DNA of 13,100 nucleotides from Candidatus Zixiibacteriota bacterium (GTDB taxonomy: Bacteria; Zixibacteria; MSB-5A5; GN15; PGXB01). The notes beneath the pieces were generated by a model. That model did not search any database. It had not been told where the DNA came from and was given only the letters and a program-made list of their open reading frames with translations. Made by a program: the position numbers and the translations under genes. The stretch spans positions 1 to 13,100 of the forward strand of contig JAAERC010000204.1 in NCBI GenBank assembly GCA_024230695.1. The letters are read 5' to 3'. This document shows positions 7,024 to 13,100 of the stretch, one piece after another; positions within the stretch are counted from its first letter, which is position 1; the number at the start of each line of letters is the position of its first letter.

Positions 7024-8273
7024 CTATCTTCCCCCTTATCCAAAGATATCTCATTGGTTCTGCCAGTATGTTCAGCATAAACCATCGCCACTGTCCTATA
7101 AATAATATGAGCGAATTTTGAGTATGGCAGATAAGCAATCAGCGCAAAAACAAAAACAAGATGAATGAAGTAAACTATATGTCGATGAGGCTCCAATCTC
7201 ACATAGTGCAAAGCCTCTGTAAAAAAGCCGGTGGCAACAACAATAAAAATAGTTGTCAAAAAAGCCCAATCATAATAGTTACCGGCGCCAGCCTGCTCGT
7301 CGTGTCGCATTCGATCTCTAATTATTAAACCAATACCGCTAATCATTGCCAAACCGCCCAGGTTGGCTAATATTTTCCAGGGACTCCAGAAACCAAACGG
7401 ATAAACAAAACTCCCGCTTATCAACGGATTAATTCCCAGAGTTATTATCCAAAGGGTCACACAGGTCAGAGCAATAAATCCAAAAAATATTGCTATATGC
7501 GAAAACTGACGAGTACGTTCGGCCGTACATTTTGAAAAATTATCATGAGTTATAATATTCTTTAGAGCAGATAATATACTTGGCATCAGTGCCTTCACCG
7601 GTTTAATATCATCATCGGGATTATCAAAGCTCTTCATGCTATGCCAAAAACGGACAACACCAACGGTCACAGCAATAATAACCATGGCTGTAATAAAAAG
7701 AAAAAAACTATTAAGAAGCCAATGGGGAAATATACTGGAATATGAATATAGTATTTGATCGCCGACTGGTTTGGTGATACCAAGCGCCGTTTCAATAGAC
7801 TCGCGAAAAATTAGTGCCAGACCTAATAAAATTATTGGCAAACTAAGCAAAAGAAGTATTGACTGTGGTTCATTGACCCATCGACTCAGAAAAGAAGGGA
7901 AAGAATGTTTGACAATACTTTCCTGCCTGACTGCAGCCAGCAAATCACCCGGACGAGCTCCTCGAGGGCATCTTGTTGAACAATCGTTGCACTGGTAACA
8001 GAGCCAAACATCAGGGTCCTTCATCAGATGATCTCTTAAACCCCATGAAGCCCAAGCCATCTCCTTTCCTGGGAACGGGGCTGAATCTGGCGCGATATTA
8101 CAGGTGGCCGAACAGGTTCCGCACTGCATACATTTTATAAAATACTCGCCACAGCGACCACTCAAAGACTCAATAAAATCCAAATCAGATTTGATCGTTA
8201 GTGGATTGTTTTTACTTACTTCCTGGTCTGATCTCAATTGTTGGTTTGGCACTGTTTCTTCTTTAATTTCCAT
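7020..8273 (-). CDS. qmoC: QmoC: HdrC-type iron-sulfur domain fused to cytochrome b membrane domain
   Basis: 417 residues, the membrane subunit of the Qmo complex. The N-terminal cytoplasmic domain (about 30-130) is HdrC-like with two [4Fe-4S] motifs: CMQCGTCSATC (C48/51/54/58) and CYQCNDCSTRC (C92/95/98/102) followed by PRGARPGDLL. From residue 136 there are about six hydrophobic helices of the NarI/HdrE cytochrome b type. Candidate heme b histidines lie in FSHIAIFFGF (H259) and in EALHYVRLEPHRHIVYFIH (355-371). This fusion and length are characteristic of QmoC and distinguish it from separate DsrM and HdrC proteins. Role: exchange electrons between menaquinol and the QmoAB flavoproteins. 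The gene starts 62 bp after qmoB; its stop overlaps the dsrJ start by 4 nt. DsrK's extra CCG (HdrB/D) catalytic domains are absent here and elsewhere in the window. Confidence 0.93.
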   Translation of the reverse strand: MEIKEETVPNQQLRSDQEVSKNNPLTIKSDLDFIESLSGRCGEYFIKCMQCGTCSATCNIAPDSAPFPGKEMAWASWGLRDHLMKDPDVWLCYQCNDCSTRCPRGARPGDLLAAVRQESIVKHSFPSFLSRWVNEPQSILLLLSLPIILLGLALIFRESIETALGITKPVGDQILYSYSSIFPHWLLNSFFLFITAMVIIAVTVGVVRFWHSMKSFDNPDDDIKPVKALMPSILSALKNIITHDNFSKCTAERTRQFSHIAIFFGFIALTCVTLWIITLGINPLISGSFVYPFGFWSPWKILANLGGLAMISGIGLIIRDRMRHDEQAGAGNYYDWAFLTTIFIVVATGFFTEALHYVRLEPHRHIVYFIHLVFVFALIAYLPYSKFAHIIYRTVAMVYAEHTGRTNEISLDKGEDR

Positions 8274-8335
8274 TGCCCTTTTTCCTCAGTACATCCCAGC
8301 TAATTTATATTCCTTCAAATTGTTTTTACTTATCT

Positions 8336-10597
8336 TTACATCCCTTTAAAAGGATTCATTCCGTATGTTTCAATTACTTCTGCAAAGTTATTAAATATCT
8401 CCTGCAGTTGACCATATTCAGATATTTGGAGTTGATGTAGTTCCACTCTCTCGTTTTCAAGCGCCATCTGCTCCAGCTTTTCCCGAATATTCTCTTCGCG
8501 TGATGCCGCAAGTTCACTTCCTTTGCAAAAATGACACTGATAATCATCACCGTACTTACAGCCGATCAACAATATTCCATCATATCCGGCTGAAATTGCT
8601 TCCGATATCCAGACCACATTAACCGAACCAAGACATCTGACCGGAATAACACGTACAAATGGATTGTACTGTAACCGATGTTCACCCATCAGGTCCATAG
8701 CCGGGTAAGCGTCATTTTCGCAAAGCAAAGCCAGTATCCTTGGTTTCTCATCAAACTCTTCAGGCACTTCGACCGCCCTGATCATAGAGGTTATGATTTC
8801 CACAGAATAATCCTTAAAAGTCACAATTCTTTCGGGACAGGCACCAAGACAAATACCGCATCGCCGACAACGAGTTGCCTGGAGAAGCGGGGTCCCTTTT
8901 TCATCTTCATTAAGGACGCCAAATGGACATTCCTCAGTACATCGTTTGCACTGGGTACAACGCTGTAAAAAGAAATCTGGATATGATTTATCTCCGGCGC
9001 GCGGATGAACCGCTTCGCCTCGTGAAGTCATCTCGACACATTGAATTGCCTTCAAGGCCGCTCCAGTTCCGTCCTCTTTACTACCGAGTCCATCCATCGG
9101 TTGACGCACAGTTCCGGCAGGATATATTCCTGTTCTTCTACTCTCATAAGGAAAACAGATAAAATGCGAATCTGGAAAACCATATTGCAAGGCTGGAAGA
9201 TCAGGTCCCTGACGATAATTAAGATTGAGAATCTGTGTACCTTCATGAAGTTTGAGTTCTTCAACCTTTTTTACTGCCGCCTCACGTTGCGTTTCGGAAT
9301 CTCCTTTTTCCGCGGCCGTTTTTGCATCTTCTAAGAGACGAATCGCTTCGCCGTCGGCAGAGTTTGGTATCATCCCAGCGGCAAGAACCACCATATCGAC
9401 TTCTACCTGAATATTTTCACCCGGCATTGTATTATTGGCGATAATCGTAAGTTTTCCATTTGCTCCTCGCGTAACATCGGCGACATTACCGCGAGTCAAG
9501 AAAACACCCGGATCCTCCTGCACTCGGCGATAGAAATCTTCATAATGTCCCGGTGCCCTTAAAAACTCATAGAAAATATATGCTTTGGCATTTTCATCCT
9601 GTTCGCGTAAATAGATCGCCTGTTTGAGCGATGTAAGACAACATATCGATGAACAGAAGGAATGATGTTTCTTATCCGGTGAACCGCCACATTGAATAAA
9701 CGCAATACTCTTTACTTCTTTGCCATCAGATGGACGGATGATACGGCCGTTGGTTTTAATGATCTCCTCAAGCTCCACATTTCTAATAACATCCTCAACT
9801 TTGCCGTATGACAAATTGTCTCGTGGTTCATCCGGTTTCCAACCAGTCGCCTGAATTATTGAACCGACTCTGAAACTATCTAATGAATCGCCATTATCAG
9901 CCGAACTTAAGGTCACATCAAATAGTCCGGGTGCACCGGTGATGTTGCTTGTTGATGCGGATTTATGGATTGTTATTTTTGGATTGTTTTCGATTTCAGC
10001 AATAAGTGCGTCAATATTGGTATCTTCAAGATCGCGATAAGGCGGTTTGGTCGGTGTTGATTTATGCTGTTTACCCAGCCATCCTCCAAGTTTATCGGTT
10101 TTTTCCACCAGTTTGACATCATATCCGGCCTTTGCCGTTTCCAGAGCCGCAGTTATACCAGTGATACCGCCGCCCACAACCAGAACCGTTTTGTTAATTT
10201 CCTCTTCCGATTGAAATGGTTCTGGAACAGACATCTTTTGTATTTTAGCGATATACATCCGAAGATAATCTTCAGCCATCATTTGGGTATCTTCTTCATT
10301 GGCAGGTTGACACCAAACGACTTGCTCCCGCAGGGGAATCATTTCGACAATGACTTCATAAGGGAAAATATCTTTGGCAAAATAACGAGGCGACACTCCG
10401 GCAATAACAACCTTATTAAGTCCTTCTGCTTTGATAATTTCAATTACTGCCTGTATCTCCGGTTCCTCGCAGGATGCGATTGTTTTACAGAGGGCAACAT
10501 GGTACTCATCATTAGCTACTTTGGCCAATGCGTCAATATCAAGAGCTTCAGAGATTCCATAACCATTACAAATAAAAACACCTATTTTATCTTCCAT
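8336..10597 (-). CDS. qmoB: QmoB: HdrA-like FAD/iron-sulfur protein with C-terminal MvhD domain
   Basis: 753 residues, the usual QmoB size, cytoplasmic. In order: an N-terminal HdrA/Qmo-type domain (1-125); an FAD-binding Rossmann motif VVGGGITG (about 140-147); the HdrA Cys cluster motif CSSICCLTSLKQ (315-326); a second FAD-binding part with VVLAAGMIPN; two ferredoxin motifs, CTQCKRCTEECP (C547/550/553/557) and CRRCGICLGACP (C577/580/583/587); and an MvhD-like domain from about 618 with C626, C655, C680, C688 and C691, probably a [2Fe-2S] site. In methanogens HdrA and MvhD join heterodisulfide reductase to hydrogenase by electron bifurcation; QmoB fuses the two. The N-terminal motif reads CNGYGI, with Tyr where I would expect a second Cys. 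The ATG at 10597 has a near-perfect Shine-Dalgarno inside the end of qmoA. Role: cytoplasmic electron hub of the complex. Confidence 0.95.
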   Translation of the reverse strand: MEDKIGVFICNGYGISEALDIDALAKVANDEYHVALCKTIASCEEPEIQAVIEIIKAEGLNKVVIAGVSPRYFAKDIFPYEVIVEMIPLREQVVWCQPANEEDTQMMAEDYLRMYIAKIQKMSVPEPFQSEEEINKTVLVVGGGITGITAALETAKAGYDVKLVEKTDKLGGWLGKQHKSTPTKPPYRDLEDTNIDALIAEIENNPKITIHKSASTSNITGAPGLFDVTLSSADNGDSLDSFRVGSIIQATGWKPDEPRDNLSYGKVEDVIRNVELEEIIKTNGRIIRPSDGKEVKSIAFIQCGGSPDKKHHSFCSSICCLTSLKQAIYLREQDENAKAYIFYEFLRAPGHYEDFYRRVQEDPGVFLTRGNVADVTRGANGKLTIIANNTMPGENIQVEVDMVVLAAGMIPNSADGEAIRLLEDAKTAAEKGDSETQREAAVKKVEELKLHEGTQILNLNYRQGPDLPALQYGFPDSHFICFPYESRRTGIYPAGTVRQPMDGLGSKEDGTGAALKAIQCVEMTSRGEAVHPRAGDKSYPDFFLQRCTQCKRCTEECPFGVLNEDEKGTPLLQATRCRRCGICLGACPERIVTFKDYSVEIITSMIRAVEVPEEFDEKPRILALLCENDAYPAMDLMGEHRLQYNPFVRVIPVRCLGSVNVVWISEAISAGYDGILLIGCKYGDDYQCHFCKGSELAASREENIREKLEQMALENERVELHQLQISEYGQLQEIFNNFAEVIETYGMNPFKGM

Positions 10598-10600
10598 AAA

Positions 10601-11857
10601 TCAATCACCTCCTCCCAAACATTGAATTGCTTTAAGTGCCGCCGCCGTGGATTCTTTGACCGCGCGAGAAACATCGCAGGGCCCCTTGGCACAGCCAACC
10701 GCAAATATTCCAGCAGTATTGTCTGACCTGTCAATAAAACTGTAATCATCATACTTTAAATCAATTGGGATTTTTAAATCAGCTGTGTTAGGAACCATAC
10801 CTGTGGCCAACACAACCATATCGAATTTATTATGTAGTTTTTCGCGGTTAATAGTGTCTTCGACATCTAATATCAGATCACCATTATCTTCGTTTACTTG
10901 TGCGACTTTACCTTTTACAAATGATACCTTATCATCCTCAAGCATATCGAAGTAGAACTTTTCTTCACGACCAACAGTTCGAATGTCTATGTAAAAAACG
11001 GTGGCGTTTGCATTCTCATTTATCTCTCTGAGATACCTGACTTGTTTAAGCGAAGCCATACAACAAACAGCCGAGCAGTATGGTAGATGATTTTCATCCC
11101 TTGAACCGGCACACTGTATGAAGGCCACATTTTCCGCCTTTTTGCCGTCGGAGGGTCGAATAATCTTCCCTCCTGTCGGACCAGTTTTGGCGGCCATTCT
11201 TTCCATCATCACATTGGTAATCACATCCGGGAATTTTCCATATCCCAAATTGTCAAGATTGTTGGCATCATACGGTCTCCAGCCGGTGGCCACAATTATT
11301 GCACCAACATTGATTTCGAATTCTTCCTCCGGCATCTCAAAATCAATGGCACCTTCAGGGCAAACTTTGGTCAGTGTTTCCTTGTCGGCGTCAGACATTG
11401 CTTTCCGATCAAGAACATATCCTCTGGGATAGGCCATATCATGAGGTTGATATAGCACCTTGGTTTTATCCATGCCATAATTGAAGTCGTTATCTCTTTC
11501 GGATGTTAATTGTTCGGCCATAGAGTCATCCAAAGGTTGTTGACCGGTAACATACTTAGGATGTTTTTTGACTTTTACCACAAAATTTCCGGCTTTGCCG
11601 GTTATTTCCTCAACAGTGGCAAAAGTATAAACGGCTATTCTTGAGTTTTGTCTGATCCTTCGCGTATTAATTTCAAATCCGCAGGATGGTGGGCACATTT
11701 TTGGGAAATAGCGGTACATACGAATGATACGACCGCCCAGATAAGCTTCTTTTTCCACCAAGATGACTCGATAGCCGACTTCAGCGGCTTCCGCCGCCGC
11801 CGTCATTCCTGCAATTCCTCCGCCGATTACAAGAATAGGCTTTGCACTTACATTCAT
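10601..11857 (-). CDS. qmoA: QmoA: HdrA-like flavoprotein
   Basis: 418 residues, matching QmoA length, cytoplasmic, first gene of the operon. Residues 8-36 form the FAD-binding Rossmann fold (VIGGGIAGMTAAAEAAEVGY), followed by YLGGRI. C55 and C59 in FPKMCPPSCGFEIN are a typical QmoA feature. The HdrA-like Cys motif YCSAVCCMASLKQ holds C261, C265 and C266. A second nucleotide-binding stretch, VVLATGMVPN, is at about 348-357, and the C-terminal GIFAVGCAKGPCDV block closes the FAD site. Unlike HdrA or QmoB there are no full ferredoxin motifs; only a lone CPEGAID (166-172) remains. Role: pairs with QmoB to move electrons between QmoC and a soluble partner, APS reductase in sulfate reducers. The C-terminal GGGD is encoded by the ribosome binding site of qmoB. 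An AAGAGAG site just upstream fits the ATG at 11857. Confidence 0.95.
   Translation of the reverse strand: MNVSAKPILVIGGGIAGMTAAAEAAEVGYRVILVEKEAYLGGRIIRMYRYFPKMCPPSCGFEINTRRIRQNSRIAVYTFATVEEITGKAGNFVVKVKKHPKYVTGQQPLDDSMAEQLTSERDNDFNYGMDKTKVLYQPHDMAYPRGYVLDRKAMSDADKETLTKVCPEGAIDFEMPEEEFEINVGAIIVATGWRPYDANNLDNLGYGKFPDVITNVMMERMAAKTGPTGGKIIRPSDGKKAENVAFIQCAGSRDENHLPYCSAVCCMASLKQVRYLREINENANATVFYIDIRTVGREEKFYFDMLEDDKVSFVKGKVAQVNEDNGDLILDVEDTINREKLHNKFDMVVLATGMVPNTADLKIPIDLKYDDYSFIDRSDNTAGIFAVGCAKGPCDVSRAVKESTAAALKAIQCLGGGD
10604..10612 (-). promoter_or_regulatory. Extended Shine-Dalgarno of qmoB embedded in qmoA
   Basis: GGAGGTGAT matches nine bases of the anti-Shine-Dalgarno consensus partner and ends 6 nt before the qmoB ATG. 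The same bases encode the last residues of QmoA (GGD), and the stop TGA follows at once, leaving only 3 nt between the genes. It is by far the strongest ribosome site in the window and decides the QmoB start. Confidence 0.85.
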
Positions 11858-11941
11858 AGGCTCTCTCTTAATTTAATCAAAGATATTTATTAACTTAGCA
11901 ACACAAATCTCTGTTGACACATTACTGTATTAAGAGATTCT

Positions 11942-11970
11942 TTTTTATTCAATTTTTGAACTGTTGTCAA
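11942..11970 (-). promoter_or_regulatory. Proximal candidate promoter of qmoA
   Basis: Minus-strand -35 box TTGACA (11970-11965), 17-bp spacer, -10 box TAAAAA (11947-11942). The -35 is perfect and the -10 is only fair. It would give a 5' UTR of about 75-80 nt containing the AATCTCT inverted repeat. Confidence 0.4.
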
Positions 11971-12035
11971 TCTCGTCGTAATTCCGTTGTGAATCGGACT
12001 TGTTTGTCGACGATGTCATGGCTTAATTGTAATTA

Positions 12036-12064
12036 AAGATACTAAAGTTTAGAATATTTGTCAA
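12036..12064 (-). promoter_or_regulatory. Distal candidate promoter of the qmo operon
   Basis: Minus-strand -35 box TTGACA (12064-12059), 17-bp spacer, -10 box TATCTT (12041-12036). Like the efflux-operon promoter it reads TTGACAAATA. It would give a leader of about 170 nt. It lies just downstream of the chemotaxis-gene terminator, as expected for the first promoter of a new operon. Confidence 0.5.
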
Positions 12065-12140
12065 TACAAAATAGGATAATTATATGTGCAATAAACTCAA
12101 TAACAAAGAGTGATATATTATGAAAATATTTTTGAACGTA

Positions 12141-12192
12141 TAAAAAAAGTGGTCATCTATATGCCCCGATGCCTTCAAAGGAGATGACCACT
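12141..12192 (-). terminator. Strong intrinsic terminator downstream of the chemotaxis gene
   Basis: Perfect 11-bp stem AGTGGTCATCT/AGATGACCACT (12192-12182 with 12158-12148 on the minus strand), a 23-nt loop, then a run of seven T (12148-12142). This is a clear rho-independent terminator separating the methyl-accepting chemotaxis gene from the qmo operon. The loop is unusually long and contains a small CCTT-TG-AAGG hairpin. Confidence 0.8.
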
Positions 12193-12201
12193 CTATATTT
12201 A

Positions 12202-12229
12202 TGCGGGTCAAATATATATTCAACCCGCA
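12202..12229 (-). repeat. Inverted repeat just after the chemotaxis gene stop
   Basis: TGCGGGT and ACCCGCA form a perfect 7-bp stem with a 14-nt AT-rich loop, starting 15 nt after the stop codon. No T-run follows, so it is not a canonical terminator. It may stabilise the 3' end of the mRNA or act together with the stronger hairpin next to it. Confidence 0.5.
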
Positions 12230-12244
12230 AAATTTATACAACGA

Positions 12245-13100
12245 TTAGAAATCCACAAGTTCTTCTTCTTCCAAAGGAATTATATCATTGGCGTTTTCGG
12301 TTCTGGATGCTGCAGTTACTTTGGTATTCGATTTACGTTTGTTTGACTCTCTGTTATTACTGACTTTATCAATATGGTCTGACTGATTTTCAGAATCGCG
12401 ATCTCCAGCCGAAGCACCATGAACTACTTTAGTCAGGTCTACAACTATTTCCTGCAACTCTACGGCCTGTGCTGAAAGTTCTTCACTGGCCGATGATGAT
12501 TCTTCAGCATTAGCGGCATTTTGCTGCGTAACTTGATCTAGTTGACCAACGGCAGTATTTATCTGATCAACACCCTGTGCCTGTTCATCACTGGCTGATG
12601 TAATTTCGCCTAATAGACTGGCAACCTTTTTGATGCCAGTATCAACATTCTTTAGGATCTCCAATAGCTCTTCTGAAGACTTGACGCCATCCTCAGCATT
12701 TTTCTGAGATCCTTCAATCATAGCGCTAGTCTCTTTAGCCGCCTCGGCTGAACGTTGAGCAAGATTACGAACTTCCTCGGCAACAACAGCGAATCCTTTA
12801 CCGGCCTCTCCGGCACGAGCAGCCTCAACGGCGGCATTAAGTGCAAGTAGATTGGTTTGGAAGGCTATTTCATCGATCACCTTGATAACTTTGGCGGTTT
12901 CATCAGACGATTTCTTGATGTTCTGCATCGCATCGGACATCCCATTCATCGCCAACATACCTTTATCGGCATTGTTATTAACATCGGCGGCGAGCGAATC
13001 GGCTTGCTTGGTATTATCGGAATTCTGACGAGTCATGCTGGCCATTTCTTCAAGTGATGATGAGGTTTCCTCTAATGATGAAGCCTGTTCGGAAGCACCT
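12245..13100 (-). CDS. Methyl-accepting chemotaxis protein, C-terminal signalling part (5' end outside window)
   Basis: The reading frame is open to the window edge and continues upstream of the first visible Met as [20 protein letters not shown], so the gene is cut by the window, not short. The signalling hairpin tip that contacts CheA and CheW is seen in [20 protein letters not shown] followed by [20 protein letters not shown]. Flanking Ala/Ser/Glu/Gln-rich heptads (SEQASSLEE before, [14 protein letters not shown] after) are the methylation helices. The sensor and membrane parts lie outside. After the coiled coil comes a ~50-residue polar, low-complexity tail ending in [12 protein letters not shown], with no CheR-binding NWETF pentapeptide. 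Two hairpins follow the stop, so it is probably not co-transcribed with the qmo genes. Confidence 0.95.
   Translation of the reverse strand, partial: GASEQASSLEETSSSLEEMASMTRQNSDNTKQADSLAADVNNNADKGMLAMNGMSDAMQNIKKSSDETAKVIKVIDEIAFQTNLLALNAAVEAARAGEAGKGFAVVAEEVRNLAQRSAEAAKETSAMIEGSQKNAEDGVKSSEELLEILKNVDTGIKKVASLLGEITSASDEQAQGVDQINTAVGQLDQVTQQNAANAEESSSASEELSAQAVELQEIVVDLTKVVHGASAGDRDSENQSDHIDKVSNNRESNKRKSNTKVTAASRTENANDIIPLEEEELVDF

Larger units (their letters stand above)
11858..12140 (-). other. Leader/promoter region of the qmo operon
   Basis: About 280 bases with no convincing gene. It holds the two promoter candidates listed separately, and an inverted repeat AATCTCT/AGAGATT (11906-11912 and 11933-11939) that would lie in the 5' UTR. 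A loose dyad, TCGTCG/CGACGA (11973-11978 and 12008-12013), encloses TCCG-loop-CGGA. There is a possible 24-codon ORF at 12019-11945. No recognisable riboswitch or named operator was found. Confidence 0.5.

Noticed and set aside
7020..8273. Reading qmoC as DsrM
   Set aside because: DsrM lacks the N-terminal HdrC domain; this protein has both HdrC cluster motifs fused to the cytochrome b part, as in QmoC.
10064..10726. 220-codon plus-strand open frame opposite qmoB/qmoA
   Set aside because: It lies antisense to two well-supported Qmo genes, its protein is rich in Phe/Ser/Arg/Asn with no domain or signal, and it crosses the qmoA-qmoB junction. It is a shadow frame.
1..13100. CRISPR arrays, tRNA or rRNA genes, insertion sequences
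   Set aside because: No regularly spaced direct repeats, no cloverleaf-like or rRNA-like sequence and no transposase frame were seen on either strand.

Overview
The window looks like a Gram-negative, AT-rich, respiring bacterium. The evidence is an outer-membrane TolC channel, a periplasmic adaptor, a Tat-exported ferredoxin, a c-type cytochrome and quinone-linked membrane subunits. I cannot assign a phylum. Qmo and Dsr-type subunits suggest anaerobic sulfur or related redox metabolism, in Desulfobacterota or an uncultured lineage that shares these modules, but no aprBA, sat or dsrAB is visible. All credible genes lie on the minus strand, so transcription runs from high to low coordinates.

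Layout in transcription order. (1) 13100-12245 is the 3' part of a methyl-accepting chemotaxis protein, closed by hairpins that include a strong intrinsic terminator at 12141-12192. (2) 11858-12140 is a leader/promoter region with two sigma70-like promoters and a possible 24-codon ORF. (3) 11857-4654 is a compact six-gene redox block: qmoA, qmoB, qmoC, a dsrJ-like triheme cytochrome, a dsrO-like Tat iron-sulfur protein and a dsrP/NrfD-like membrane protein. (4) 4586-2669 is a histidine kinase and a single-domain response regulator whose genes overlap, followed by tandem terminators (2549-2650). (5) 2500-1 is a separate metal-efflux operon: a small secreted Cys-rich protein behind its own promoter, a TolC-family outer-membrane protein, and a CzcB/CusB-type adaptor with a His/Asp/Glu-rich N-terminus that runs off the left edge.

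The main result is block 3. QmoABC (two HdrA-like flavoproteins plus an HdrC/cytochrome b fusion) normally links the menaquinone pool to APS reductase. DsrJ, DsrO and DsrP are normally the periplasmic and quinone-facing half of DsrMKJOP. Here the two are joined, with a 4-nt ATGA overlap between qmoC and dsrJ, and with no dsrM or dsrK. The likely reading is that QmoC takes the place of DsrMK. That would give one transmembrane complex connecting periplasmic c-type heme and Fe-S carriers, the quinone pool and a cytoplasmic flavin/Fe-S module. No aprBA is next to it and no CCG-domain catalytic subunit is in the window, so the cytoplasmic partner is unknown. The kinase/regulator pair is probably in the same transcript and may control or respond to this complex.
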